Counted from the first letter of the stretch, positions 1 to 9,082 are shown. The stretch: 64,000 nt of DNA from Aureimonas sp. ME7 (GCF_903970965.1 NZ_CAJCKW010000014.1:1-64000), one strand, 5' to 3'. The notes: generated by a model not told the origin, from the sequence alone. Translations and numbers: made by a program.

Positions 1-7
1 CGCCCGG

Positions 8-117
8 TCAGTCGCTTTCCGCCGCGGGCTCGCCATCCGCCTCCATCGGCGACGCCCCAGCCCCCAGACCGAAACGCCGCGCCACACCCGGCGCATAGCG
101 CTCAAGATCCCCCCGCA
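8..117 (-). CDS. possible C-terminal fragment of an unidentified protein, cut by IS remnant
   Basis: Read on the minus strand there is an open frame ending in TGA at 8-10. Its tail contains RGDLERYAPGVARRFGL and then an acidic, alanine-rich end. Third codon positions are mostly G or C, as in the real genes nearby. It runs into the IS5-family fragment on its upstream side, so its start is not present. I do not recognise the family. It could be the surviving tail of a gene broken by the insertion, or chance coding in GC-rich DNA. Confidence 0.25.
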
Positions 118-327
118 GACGAAACCAAGAAGGGTTCCAAGCTGCATCTGGCGGTCACACCCTCAGGCATCTGTTGGCGCTTCGCGTCACGTCTGCCAAG
201 GCCGAGGATCGCGGCGAGCTCGAACGTCTGACCATCGCGGTGCAGGCATCGATTCGACCAGGACTCCAGCGGTGCGTGAGCAGCCTTGGCTGCAGTGACG
301 CAGGGCATCGACCTTGAGGTCGTCAAG
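118..327 (+). pseudogene. decayed IS5-family transposase fragment
   Basis: The plus strand encodes pieces typical of the central part of IS5-family DDE transposases, but in broken frames. From 118 it reads DETKKGSKLHLAV. After a frameshift, from 174, it reads LALRVTSAKAEDRGELERL. After another shift, from 256, it reads DQ, then an in-frame TGA at 277-279, then AALAAVTQGIDLEVVK up to 327. These match the family pattern of KGSKLHMAVDTLGHLLAL followed by DQGYTG and EVVKLPEAK. The conserved C-terminal segment after the last block is absent. With at least two frameshifts and a stop, it cannot make a transposase. Fragment boundaries are approximate. Confidence 0.7.
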
Positions 328-362
328 ATATGGTCGGCTTCAGACGCTAGAGCAGACTCTGT

Positions 363-929
363 TTAATCCGGTTCGTATCCGGCGGCGGCGAAGCAGTTGG
401 CGCATTCGGCTGGTGTGAAGGCTGGGATGAGTTCGCCGGTGGTGGTCCAGAGGGCGTCGACGGTTCGCTTGGCGCGGGCGCGCAGCAGTGCCCTCAACTT
501 GGCTAAGGCGTTCTCGATCGGGTTGAAGTCCGGACTGTAAGGCGGCAGGAAGCGCAAGCTGGCGCCGGCCGTCTCGATCGCAACACGCACGCCCTCCGCC
601 CTATGCGCTGGTAGATTGTCCATGACGACGGTGTCTCCAGGCGCGAACGTTGGAACCAGAGCCTGCTCGACATAGGCCAGGAACACCGTGCCGTTCATCG
701 CGCCGTCGTAGACAAACGGCGCGGTCATGCCGGTGAACCGTAAGGCACCAACGAAGGTCGTAGTTTTCCAATGGCCATGCGGCACGCCGGATCGACAGCG
801 CTCGCCTCGCGGTGCCCTGCCGCGCAGCCGCGCCATCTTCGTACTCAACCCGTTCACGAGCCACGGGTCTCTCTCGCCATCGATGAAGACGAGCTTGGTC
901 GGGTCGAGATCGAGTTGGCCGCTTTGCAT
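363..929 (-). pseudogene. truncated IS630-family transposase (DDE half only)
   Basis: The frame encodes the catalytic half of an IS630-family transposase (188 residues). Recognisable blocks are LVFID (first Asp), APRGERC, PHGHWKTTTFVGALR, VVMDNLPAHR (second Asp), PPYSPDFNPIE (final Glu) and TPAECANCFAAAGYEPD. The N-terminal helix-turn-helix half, usually about 120-150 residues or a separate first reading frame, is missing. Upstream sequence is AT-rich and runs straight into the next gene. Just after the first Asp, the usual FIDETGLSTKMARL reads FID, then GERDPWLVN, then GLSTKMARL, which looks like an in-frame insertion of about 21 bases. Loss of the DNA-binding half and disruption beside the active site make activity unlikely. 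Confidence 0.75.
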
Positions 930-1032
930 TCTTCAGAACGAAATCACTCATAAAATTGTGCGATAATATGGATTATGGAACTTTTTTTATATAGCTGAGT
1001 GGCGGGCAGCCTTTAGTCTCTTAGCGTTATCA

Positions 1033-1839
1033 TCAAACAGCATATTCGATCGTAAGCCCATCGTACGCAGGTTGGATATTTGGAGGAAGTGTCGAGCAAA
1101 GCGTGCCGTAATCGAGCGGTGTGTGCATATGCGTGAGATACGCCTTGGGCACTCCAAGCCGATGGATCCAGCCGACTGCCTCGTCGAGAGAGAAATGGCT
1201 GGGATGCGGATTGTATTGAAGCGCATCAATCACGAGACAGCCTGCCCCGGAGATGGCTGTTTGCGCGTCCGCCGGAAGATCGGATACGTCGCTTGAGTAA
1301 GCGAAGGGTCCGATCCGGAAACCGTTCGAGGTGATCGCGCCATGCACCTGCGTATAAGGGAGTAACTCGATCTCTCCCCCAGGTCCGCTGATCGAGAATA
1401 GCCGGCCCGCCGTTATTTCACAGTGCTGAACGATCGGCGGGTACGAGCTCCCGGTTGGGGTTTGGAAGCAATAGCCGAAGGCTTCGAGCAGCCGCTTATG
1501 AGTTGCCGCATCTGCATAGAGATCGATCAGGCTGCGCTGATCCAGGGTATAGCTGCGGACATCGTCGAGACCGTGGATATGGTCAGCGTGTGGGTGTGTG
1601 ATAACGATGCCGTCGATCCGGTCGACGCCTGCGGAAAGCATCTGCTGTCGAAAATCCGGACCGCAGTCGATGACGATGCGAGTGGTACCCGTGGGCGCTA
1701 TCAACTCGACCATCGCCGAGCATCTTGTGCGCCGATTGCGCGGGTTTCGTGGGTCGCAGCGTCCCCAATCCCCCGTAATGCGCGGCGTGCCAGGCGACGA
1801 ACCGCAACCCAAAACGGTCAGACGCAGGAGCCTACTCAA
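1033..1839 (-). CDS. MBL-fold metallo-hydrolase (PhnP-like)
   Basis: This 268-residue cytoplasmic protein belongs to the beta-lactamase-fold hydrolases related to PhnP phosphodiesterases. The metal-binding THPHADH lies at residues 81-87. Further ligand motifs follow: an Asp in YSSDVSD, and His residues in PHPSHFS and THMHT. Family knowledge suggests a phosphodiesterase acting on cyclic phosphates or nucleic-acid ends, but the substrate cannot be read here. It is the last gene of the rlpA-to-MBL operon. Its ATG overlaps the tatD stop by four bases, so the two are probably translationally coupled. The tatD-MBL pair is common in Hyphomicrobiales. Confidence 0.85.
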   Translation of the reverse strand: MSRLLRLTVLGCGSSPGTPRITGDWGRCDPRNPRNRRTRCSAMVELIAPTGTTRIVIDCGPDFRQQMLSAGVDRIDGIVITHPHADHIHGLDDVRSYTLDQRSLIDLYADAATHKRLLEAFGYCFQTPTGSSYPPIVQHCEITAGRLFSISGPGGEIELLPYTQVHGAITSNGFRIGPFAYSSDVSDLPADAQTAISGAGCLVIDALQYNPHPSHFSLDEAVGWIHRLGVPKAYLTHMHTPLDYGTLCSTLPPNIQPAYDGLTIEYAV

Positions 1840-2645
1840 AAGCTCGCGTCCGACCGGGGATCGGGAACCTTGGAGAACAACCGGAAGAAGTTGTCGGTCG
1901 TTTGTCGAGCGAAGATCTCTATGTCCTGCTCGAAGGCTGAAGCCAAACTTTCCGCAGTCTTGCGAACAAAGGAAGGCTCGTTTCGTCGGCCCCGAAAAGG
2001 CGGCGGCGCGAGATAGGGAGCGTCGGTTTCCACGAGTAGCCGCTCAGGAGGAATCGATCGAGCGATCGCGCGAAGCGCTTCCGAGCTTTTGAACGCGGCG
2101 ATACCAGAAAAGGATAGATATCCCCCGAGTTCGATACCGATCTCCGCCAGACGCTCGCCTCCTGTGAAGCAGTGAAGAACGAAGGGGAAAGCCCCCCTCC
2201 CCACCTCATCGACCAGGATATGCTCCATCTTCGTATCCGCATCGCGCGAGTGGATGATGAGCGGCAGCTGTGACTGGCGAGACGCTTCGATGTGGCGACG
2301 GAACACTCGTTCCTGCGTGTCGGCAGGAGCACCGTCGTAGTGGAAATCCAGGCCTGCCTCTCCGATCGCGACCACTTTGGGATGTTGCGCGATTTCCAGA
2401 AGCTGCGAAACGGAGATGTCGTTCTCCTCGGCGACGCTCAACGGATGCGTACCCACCGATGCAAAGACGTTGGGATATTTGGACGTCAGAGTTTCGATGC
2501 GCGAGAAGCGGGAAACCTTCGTCGAAATCGTAACCATGATGCCGACGCCTTCCAACGTGGCTCTCGCGATTACTTCGTCGCGGTCCGCGTCGAAATCCGG
2601 GAAATCGAGATGGCAGTGGCTGTCGACAAGGAATAGATCGGCCAT
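1836..2645 (-). CDS. tatD: TatD family metal-dependent hydrolase (DNase)
   Basis: This 269-residue TIM-barrel hydrolase has the family signature throughout: HCH metal ligands at residues 10-12, then GEAGLDFHYD, IIHSRDAD, HCFTGG and ETDAPYLAPPPFRG. TatD proteins are two-metal 3'-5' nucleases implicated in DNA fragment and peroxide-damage processing. Length is normal. Its start codon abuts the metG stop, and its own stop overlaps the start of the MBL gene, placing it inside the operon. Which of the several TatD paralogues (TatD, YcfH, YjjV) it corresponds to is not certain. The position after metG and holB favours the YcfH-type. Confidence 0.9.
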   Translation of the reverse strand: MADLFLVDSHCHLDFPDFDADRDEVIARATLEGVGIMVTISTKVSRFSRIETLTSKYPNVFASVGTHPLSVAEENDISVSQLLEIAQHPKVVAIGEAGLDFHYDGAPADTQERVFRRHIEASRQSQLPLIIHSRDADTKMEHILVDEVGRGAFPFVLHCFTGGERLAEIGIELGGYLSFSGIAAFKSSEALRAIARSIPPERLLVETDAPYLAPPPFRGRRNEPSFVRKTAESLASAFEQDIEIFARQTTDNFFRLFSKVPDPRSDASF

Positions 2646-4192
2646 TACGGGGCTTCGGATGCAGGTTCGACATATCGAGGGAAGATACCGCTCGGCGCCG
2701 GCAGCGATCGACCCGCTTCCAGGACCTGCCCATGGGATATGGCACCGAAGTCACGCTCGTCCGGGCCAACGCCGAGCAGATCGAGGAGCTTCCCGATCGA
2801 CGCGGGCATGACGGGCTGTAGAAGAATCCCCACGCGGCGGAGAACCTCGGACGTCACGTAGAGTACCGTCCCCATCCTCACGGGGTCGGTTTTGCGAAGC
2901 ACCCAAGGCTCTTCCCCCGCGAAGTAGCGGTTCGTCTCGGATACGACGGAGACGATGGCGGCAAGCATCAGATGCAATTCCTGCCTGTCGATCGCAGCAC
3001 GGCAGCGTTCCAGCAGTTGACCGCTCATTTGCAGTATCGTCAGATCGGCTTGAGTGAACTCGGCTGGTGTCGGCATGCGTCCGTCGCAGTTCTTCGCGAT
3101 CATGGAGAGCGAGCGTTGCGCCAAGTTTCCGAGATCGTTGGCGAGCTCAGAATTCATCCGCCCTACGATCGCCTCATGCGAGTAGTTGCCATCCTGTCCG
3201 AATGGAACTTCGCGAAGCAAAAAATAGCGAAACGGATCGAGACCATAGGTCGCAATCAAGGCAGCCGGGTCGATCACGTTGCCTACGGACTTCGACATCT
3301 TCTCTCCACGATTAAAGAGGAATCCGTGAACGAACACTCGCTTCGGCAATGGAAGACCGGCCGATAGAAGGAAAGCCGGCCAGTAGACGGCATGGAAGCG
3401 GACAATATCCTTTCCAATGACGTGAAGATCCGCCGGCCAGAAGGCGGACCTTTCCCCCTGCCCTGGAAATCCGGTCGCCGTCAGATAATTCGTCAGGGCG
3501 TCGACCCAGACATACATGACGTGGCTTTCATCCTCTGGAACGGGAATGCCCCAATCGAAGGTCGTTCGAGAAATCGAAAGATCCTTCAATCCAGATTTGA
3601 CGAACGAGATGATTTCGTTTCGACGCTCGTTGGGCCCAATGAAATCCGGGTTGTCTTCGTAATGGCGCAGGAGACGATCGGCAAAATCCGACAACCTGAA
3701 GAAATAGCTTTCCTCGGCCACCCATTCGACGGGCGACCCTTGCGGACCGATCCGAGTGCCCGTTTCCGTCAGACGTGTTTCTTCCTCGGCATAATAGGCT
3801 TCGTCGCGAACCGAATACCAACCGGCATAGGAGTCCTTATAGATATCGCCGGCCTGTGCCATCCGGCGCCAGATTTCCTGGCTCGCTGCTCGATGGCGCT
3901 CCTCCGTCGTGCGGATGAAGTCGTCGTTCGAACTCGCGAGCTGGCGCCCCATTTCCTGAAACTCCGCCGAGTTTCGGTCCGCCAGTTCCAGCGGTGACAG
4001 CCCGAGGTTTCGTGCCGTCTGCAGCATCTTGATGCCGTGCTCGTCCGTCCCCGTCAGGAATAGGACGTCGTAACCGTCCAGACGCTTGAAACGCGCTATG
4101 ACATCCGTTGCGATCAGTTCGTAAGCGTGTCCGATATGAGGACGCCCGTTCGGATACGAGATCGCGGTCGTAAGATAGAATCGTTCAGCCAT
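2645..4192 (-). CDS. metG: methionyl-tRNA synthetase
   Basis: This 515-residue class I aminoacyl-tRNA synthetase charges tRNA-Met in the cytoplasm. The HIGH motif is seen as PHIGH at residues 18-22 and KMSKS at about 297-301 ([10 protein letters not shown]). [10 protein letters not shown] and [10 protein letters not shown] are also typical. I chose the ATG at 4192 because the conserved [16 protein letters not shown] begins there. The upstream in-frame ATG at 4249 adds 19 unconserved residues. No C-terminal EMAP-like dimerisation domain is present, as usual for the short alphaproteobacterial form. It lies between holB and tatD in the operon. Confidence 0.95.
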   Translation of the reverse strand: MAERFYLTTAISYPNGRPHIGHAYELIATDVIARFKRLDGYDVLFLTGTDEHGIKMLQTARNLGLSPLELADRNSAEFQEMGRQLASSNDDFIRTTEERHRAASQEIWRRMAQAGDIYKDSYAGWYSVRDEAYYAEEETRLTETGTRIGPQGSPVEWVAEESYFFRLSDFADRLLRHYEDNPDFIGPNERRNEIISFVKSGLKDLSISRTTFDWGIPVPEDESHVMYVWVDALTNYLTATGFPGQGERSAFWPADLHVIGKDIVRFHAVYWPAFLLSAGLPLPKRVFVHGFLFNRGEKMSKSVGNVIDPAALIATYGLDPFRYFLLREVPFGQDGNYSHEAIVGRMNSELANDLGNLAQRSLSMIAKNCDGRMPTPAEFTQADLTILQMSGQLLERCRAAIDRQELHLMLAAIVSVVSETNRYFAGEEPWVLRKTDPVRMGTVLYVTSEVLRRVGILLQPVMPASIGKLLDLLGVGPDERDFGAISHGQVLEAGRSLPAPSGIFPRYVEPASEAP

Positions 4193-4281
4193 ATCGCGTC
4201 TTCTACGGGTGTTGTCTGCATGTGGAGATAGCCCATGCCGGTCGCTCACTCAACGAACGCAGAACGGAACGTTCGGTGGCT

Positions 4282-5313
4282 TCACGATGCTCGCGCTTGT
4301 TCCAGATTGCGAAAGAAGGTCAGGACGATCTGCTTCCTGTCGATGTTGTAGGCGAGCGCATCCGTCCACCTTCGGCTTTCGCTTTCCCACAAACAGGATA
4401 TCTTCGAAGCCTTCGACAAGTGCTGCTCATTCAGCGCGATCCTAGCTTCCTCCGCCAGAACGCCGAAGATGCCGGTTTCGAACAACGTCCAAACCGCTTC
4501 CCTCCCCTTGCCGCCGACGGCCTCCGCAACTGTTTGAACCTCTGTCCAATCGACCGGTCCTGTAGCGAACAGCCGTCGAACAGTCTCGGCAATTTCGCTG
4601 CCGCCCGACAGCTGAAGTTGCAGGGCGTCGCGCAGCCTCCCATCGGCGGACTGCGCTGATGCACTCACGTTGGAAGCGCCAGGCCCTAGTAGTTGATGGA
4701 GCCCGCTTTCGACCTGTCTCGCGGACAAGAGATCCAGCCGTAGAACGCGACAACGGGAGCGGATGGTAGGTAGGATTCGCCCGGGAAGATGGTTCACGAG
4801 AAGGAATATCGACCGAGGCGGCGGTTCCTCGAGGATCTTGAGGAGGGCATTTGCCGCATTCCGGTTCAGATCGTCCACCGGATCGATGATGGCGATCCGC
4901 CACCCGGAAGGCGCGGTCGATTGAAAGAAGTGCTGCAGGCGGCGAATTTCGTCGACCGTAATCTGCGTCTTGAAACCGTCCCCGCGATCGGCTTCCGCCC
5001 GTCGTATATGGACAACGTTGGGATGGGCGCCCGATGCGATCTGACGGAAAATAGGGTTCGACGCCTCGAACATCCTCCGATCGTCAATCTGCTCCCAGAC
5101 CGCGCCTAGAAGATGCCGTGCGAATCCGAAGGCCATCGTGGCCTTTCCGATGCCCAAGGGCCCTTGGATCAGCCACGCGTGATGCATTCGTCCGCTTCGA
5201 GTAGCGGCCACCAGATCCTCCCAGGCCTGCACATGTCCGATGGCGAATGGAGTAGCACTGGGAGGTGGGACCCCGTCGATATCGTCGAATCCGGCTTTGG
5301 TTTCGACGCTCAT
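4282..5313 (-). CDS. holB: DNA polymerase III delta' subunit
   Basis: This 343-residue protein is a clamp-loader subunit that loads the beta sliding clamp at the replication fork. The AAA+ P-loop-like GPLGIGK is at residues 51-57. NAANALLKILEEPP and the SRC motif (TIRSRCRV), which contributes the arginine finger to neighbouring subunits, are present. The cysteines of the zinc module seen in many delta' and gamma subunits are not obvious here. The start overlaps the tmk stop as ATGA, so it is coupled to tmk. The tmk-holB pair is conserved in bacteria. Confidence 0.92.
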   Translation of the reverse strand: MSVETKAGFDDIDGVPPPSATPFAIGHVQAWEDLVAATRSGRMHHAWLIQGPLGIGKATMAFGFARHLLGAVWEQIDDRRMFEASNPIFRQIASGAHPNVVHIRRAEADRGDGFKTQITVDEIRRLQHFFQSTAPSGWRIAIIDPVDDLNRNAANALLKILEEPPPRSIFLLVNHLPGRILPTIRSRCRVLRLDLLSARQVESGLHQLLGPGASNVSASAQSADGRLRDALQLQLSGGSEIAETVRRLFATGPVDWTEVQTVAEAVGGKGREAVWTLFETGIFGVLAEEARIALNEQHLSKASKISCLWESESRRWTDALAYNIDRKQIVLTFFRNLEQARAS

Positions 5314-6035
5314 CGCAGCCCTTCGACATCGCTATTGCGCATCCCGACGGCTCGAACGATATCGAACCGCTCGCGCATCACCCCTGCGATCTCCGCCGCA
5401 ACGACATCTTCGTCACGGCTTGCGTCGATAAGAACGCAGCGCTCCGGTTCCGCATGCGCAATGGACAAGAACGCCAGTCTTCGATTTTCTTGCGTTGCGT
5501 GATCGTCCTTCTCGAAGCGGTCCGGCGCGTCCAGGCCCCGCCGCCGCGCCGTACGCTTCAAACTGATCTCGAGCGGGACATCCAGAACAAAGGTCACGTC
5601 CGGCATCAAACCGGCGACCGTTGCCATCTGCAGTTCGGTCAGGAATGCGGCGTCCGCCTGCGGGTCGGTGCCTTGATAGGCACGCGTCGAGTCGATGAAG
5701 CGGTCGCAAAGGACAAATGCACCGGACGCCAGAGACGGTTCGATGAGACTTCGAATGTGGTCGTACCGTGCAGCCGCAAAGAGAATGGCTTCCGTCTCAG
5801 TCCCGAGCGATTGGGCAACGCCATTCAGAACGATTTCCCGGATGGCGTCCGCGCCGGGAGAACCTCCCGGTTCGCGGGTCGTAACCACCCGAATCCCGCC
5901 GTCCGCCAGCATAGCTGCCAAGCGAGCGATCTGAGACGTTTTTCCGCTTCCGTCGGCGCCCTCGAACGTTACGAACCGGCCGCGCGGCGGCAAAATGAGA
6001 TCGCGTGACTGCTGCGTCAAAGACTTCGAATCCAA
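5310..6035 (-). CDS. tmk: thymidylate kinase (TTG start)
   Basis: This protein of about 241 residues phosphorylates dTMP to dTDP with ATP, an essential step for DNA synthesis. The P-loop FEGADGSGKT is at residues 24-33, the dTMP-binding DRFIDSTRAYQG follows mid-protein, and the LID segment is RRGLDAPDRFE. No ATG or GTG is available upstream of the P-loop in this frame. The start appears to be TTG at 6033-6035, or TTG at 6018-6020. Starting at 6035 overlaps the preceding dacF-like gene by 19 bases. The rare start plus overlap suggests that translation depends on ribosomes finishing the upstream gene. Confidence 0.92.
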   Translation of the reverse strand: MDSKSLTQQSRDLILPPRGRFVTFEGADGSGKTSQIARLAAMLADGGIRVVTTREPGGSPGADAIREIVLNGVAQSLGTETEAILFAAARYDHIRSLIEPSLASGAFVLCDRFIDSTRAYQGTDPQADAAFLTELQMATVAGLMPDVTFVLDVPLEISLKRTARRRGLDAPDRFEKDDHATQENRRLAFLSIAHAEPERCVLIDASRDEDVVAAEIAGVMRERFDIVRAVGMRNSDVEGLR

Positions 6036-7207
6036 CCGAATGCCAGTTCGCTAACGGCGCCGGCGGCTCGGCTCGAGAAAGTCCCTCCCCCAATATCCGC
6101 ACCGGCGATCAGGTCGCGTGCCAAAGAATGCTGGCCTGCGATTTCGATGTTCAGCACCCCCAGCTTCTGTCCCTTTTCGATCGGCGCCATCAGCGGAGCG
6201 TCGTACTGCACCGTAGCCTTCACCAAGTCTGATCGAGCAATGGGAATGAGTGCCGATAGATCCTCGGAGAGCACGAGCGGAACGGACTGTACAACTCCCC
6301 CAAAGACCGGCGCTTCGGCGACAGGAACAGCCGCCTTGAACAGGACGCTCCTCTCGAAGCTCGTCTGCGCCCATCCGAACAGCTTCGCGGCTTCGCGAAC
6401 TCGCAACGGCTCGCTCTCAACTCCGGCCATCGCCATAATGGTCGTCCGTCCATCTCGCGTCGCGGCTCCGACAAGCGCAAATCCGCCTTCCGGGGAGAAG
6501 CCGGCCACCATCCCCGAGGCCCCGTCGACGGATCCAAGCAAGGGGTTTCGGTTGCGCTGGCGAATCTTGTTCCACTCGAAATCGGGCTGCGAGTACAGGG
6601 CGTACCAATCGGGGTAGGTTTGGAACACGTGCCGTCCCAATACGGCCATATCCTCAGCGGTGACTTCCTGGCCCTCCTGCGGAAGGCCAGTGGAATTGAC
6701 GAAACGACTGCCCATCATCCCGAGTTCGGTCGCGCGTTGATTCATGAGGGCGGCAAACCCTGCGTCGGTTCCCCCGATCCGTTCGGCAAGAATCAGGGCG
6801 GCGTCGTTGGCGGCCTGAACGGTCAGGCCCTGCGCCAGAGCGTCGACAGGGATCTGCGAGCGAACGGACGCAAACATCGTGGCCGTGCGAGATGGCGCTC
6901 CGCCCGTTCTCCAGGCATGGTCCGATACCGGAAGGGCGGCTTCAGGCGCAAGTTCACCTGTTTTGAGTGCCCCGAACACGATCTCCGCCGTCATCAACTT
7001 CGCAAGCGACGCTGGCGGAAATGGTGCGGAGCCATTCTTGTCCAGCAGGATCGCGCCGGTATCGGCATCCATGAGGACGACGACTTTAGCCGCCGTTTCA
7101 GGCGGAAAATCCGCAACCTGCCCCTGCGACAGAGCCGTTGAAACCGGCAGGAGCGATAAGACGCCCCACACCAGGAGAGACAATCGGAAACTCGGAACAG
7201 ATCGCAT
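6017..7207 (-). CDS. DacF-like D-Ala-D-Ala carboxypeptidase family protein lacking two catalytic motifs
   Basis: This 396-residue protein has a signal-peptide-like N-terminus (hydrophobic residues 8-27) and a penicillin-binding fold of the S11 peptidase family, which trims the last D-Ala from peptidoglycan stem peptides in the periplasm. The first motif SxxK is present as SLAK at residues 67-70. The second motif, normally SxN, reads AAN at residues 132-134 (6806-6814). The third, normally KTG, reads VAG at 234-236 (6500-6508, in SGMVAGFSPEGG). The C-terminal S11 beta domain and a terminal amphipathic tail (ELAFGWIRSL) are still there. It could be a pseudoenzyme that binds peptidoglycan, or an altered enzyme. 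It sits between rlpA and tmk, the usual dacF position. Confidence 0.85.
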   Translation of the reverse strand: MRSVPSFRLSLLVWGVLSLLPVSTALSQGQVADFPPETAAKVVVLMDADTGAILLDKNGSAPFPPASLAKLMTAEIVFGALKTGELAPEAALPVSDHAWRTGGAPSRTATMFASVRSQIPVDALAQGLTVQAANDAALILAERIGGTDAGFAALMNQRATELGMMGSRFVNSTGLPQEGQEVTAEDMAVLGRHVFQTYPDWYALYSQPDFEWNKIRQRNRNPLLGSVDGASGMVAGFSPEGGFALVGAATRDGRTTIMAMAGVESEPLRVREAAKLFGWAQTSFERSVLFKAAVPVAEAPVFGGVVQSVPLVLSEDLSALIPIARSDLVKATVQYDAPLMAPIEKGQKLGVLNIEIAGQHSLARDLIAGADIGGGTFSSRAAGAVSELAFGWIRSL

Positions 7208-7295
7208 GGAAACCCAAAGGCCGAAGCGTGATCACATCCTAAGACGATGGCGATGTTCCGCGAAGGGCCAAATCTGACGCGATCGCAACAAGGCG

Positions 7296-8435
7296 TCAGT
7301 GTTGATCCGTTTTGAGCACGAACGCGTCGCTTGCACCGGCCGACCAGATTTCTTGCAGGATTCCGTCGGCATCCTGCCCTGCACGCAGATCCACCGCCAG
7401 CGACGTTCGGCCGCCGGTTTTCTCTTCCCGCATGACGCCGCGATCTCCCAGGAGGTCGCTGACCCGAGCCAACACCCCGAAATCATCGATTTCGCCGATC
7501 TCGATCGTTTCCCGCATGCCAACGCCCGACATGATCTGCGAGAGTGCAAGATGCGATCCCAGCTTCGGCTCATCCGAAGCGAACGATAGAAGCGCGTTGC
7601 GTGACAGGGGAACGGGGACTGCCGCTCGATCGTAGGTTTGGATCAGATCCTCGATCGACGGCGTGCGCATGGACGGCTTCGCCGCCGGCGTCGCGCGAGG
7701 CTGCGCGACGGCCTTCTTCGACGTGAAGAGCGAGGCGAGCAATGTCGGCTCGGCGGGTTTGCGCGATGCGATCATCACTCCGGAAGGCAAGCCGCTGTCG
7801 ATCGCGCGACCATCGCCCGGTCGGAAGGACGCCATAAGCATACGCGTGTCGTCGCCTTCGAGGGGCGCGCGGCCGACATATTCCACCTTCACGTCGGCTA
7901 TGCCGTCGTTCTTAAACGCCAGAACTTCTGCCGCCTTCGCCGATACGTCGAGCACCCGGTCGTGCATATAGGGTCCGCGGTCGTTGACCCGAACCAGTAC
8001 GGAATTGCCGTTCGCCTTGTTGGTGACGCGCGCGTAGGACGGCAGCGGAAAGGTCGGATGCGCGGCCGACAGATGGTACATGTCGTAGACTTCGCCGTTG
8101 GCGGTCAGCCGCCCGTGGAAGTTTGCGCCGTACCAGGATGCCGTGCCGCTCTTGACGTATCCCGGCTCTTCCTTGGGATAATACCACTTCCCTCGAACGA
8201 CGTAGGGCTTACCCGTCTGATCGCGCCCCCCGCCTTTCGGCACGGTCTTCGATCGCGTCACGCGCGGACTGGCTTTGACACCGAAAATGCTGGAGCTGAA
8301 GATCGGAGCGTCGTCCTCGGGGGCCAGCTCGTCATGCGTCGAAGACGAAGTGGACTGGCACCCTGCCAGAGCCATCGACGCAGTGACGAACAAACCGAGC
8401 TTCGCCACCCGGCCACGTCCGGTTTCCCGCATCAT
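7296..8435 (-). CDS. rlpA: RlpA family septal-ring lytic transglycosylase (lipoprotein)
   Basis: This 379-residue envelope protein begins with a short signal peptide ending in the lipobox ALAGC (Cys at residue 26). The RlpA double-psi beta-barrel core follows with GTASWYG, HGRLTANGE, VRVNDRGPY and RVLDVSAKAAE. The C-terminal 80 residues resemble a SPOR peptidoglycan-binding domain, though this is weakly conserved. RlpA family members cleave glycan strands lacking stem peptides and localise to the septum. It appears to be the first gene of the operon running down to 1033. The 88-base gap to the dacF-like gene is the longest within that operon, so an internal promoter there is possible. Confidence 0.9.
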   Translation of the reverse strand: MMRETGRGRVAKLGLFVTASMALAGCQSTSSSTHDELAPEDDAPIFSSSIFGVKASPRVTRSKTVPKGGGRDQTGKPYVVRGKWYYPKEEPGYVKSGTASWYGANFHGRLTANGEVYDMYHLSAAHPTFPLPSYARVTNKANGNSVLVRVNDRGPYMHDRVLDVSAKAAEVLAFKNDGIADVKVEYVGRAPLEGDDTRMLMASFRPGDGRAIDSGLPSGVMIASRKPAEPTLLASLFTSKKAVAQPRATPAAKPSMRTPSIEDLIQTYDRAAVPVPLSRNALLSFASDEPKLGSHLALSQIMSGVGMRETIEIGEIDDFGVLARVSDLLGDRGVMREEKTGGRTSLAVDLRAGQDADGILQEIWSAGASDAFVLKTDQH

Positions 8436-9082
8436 CTACGCCCCCACTCTCGAACTCACGCGGTCGATCGAACCCATCATGAGATGCGATAACTGACGGG
8501 GAGACGTTATCAACTCATGAACGGAAGGCAAGTGAGCGGCACATACGACGTGTATCGATGCAGCCAGCCCGCTCTGCCCATCTTCGAACACAAACCTTAA
8601 CGGTTGGTGGCGATACCGCTCATCCCGTGTAGGATGGGATGGGGACGTACCGACGCTGATAGAGCGCCGCTCGAGGTTTCTCCGATAAAACGTTCCGTGA
8701 CCGGCGTACGGAGCCTTCGCTTCTTGAGGTCTGAGATGCCGAAGACGACGAAGAACAGCGATGCTGAGTGAGCCCGAGCGCGCCCGCCAGGCCCAGAAGA
8801 CATGCCCTAAGGTAGCGAGCCAAAGCGAAACGCCTTGGCAAGAAATCTCGGATCACGTTGATTTCCATCACAGCTAGAGCGCATAAGACTGTCACCGCCA
8901 ACGGTTTCTGCTCGAGGTTTATCGGCGTGCTATCATCCAACGCGTCTGCACCTTGGGGCTACCCGTACCGCCGCCTCGCCCGCACGTGATTGCTTGCCCC
9001 GTGACAGTGGAGAGCTCGGCGGCCACCGCCCCGGCCTCCTGGTCTGGAAGAGAAAATCTACCGAAAAACGCTAACTGAGCTT
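8436..9082. other. 647-base intergenic region with no supportable gene
   Basis: The interval between the rlpA start and the tRNA-Ser gene holds only short overlapping frames. The longest, a minus-strand frame of 106 codons at 8620-8940, begins with a hydrophobic stretch but has no recognisable motif and ends in low-complexity serine runs. I see no RNA gene or repeat. The rlpA promoter presumably lies in the first 150 bases. The region could hold a decayed gene or a small RNA, but the sequence alone does not show either. Confidence 0.5.

Noticed and set aside
8620..8940. 106-codon frame in the rlpA-tRNA gap
   Set aside because: It has no motif, ends in serine runs, has no clear ribosome site, and overlaps other weak frames.
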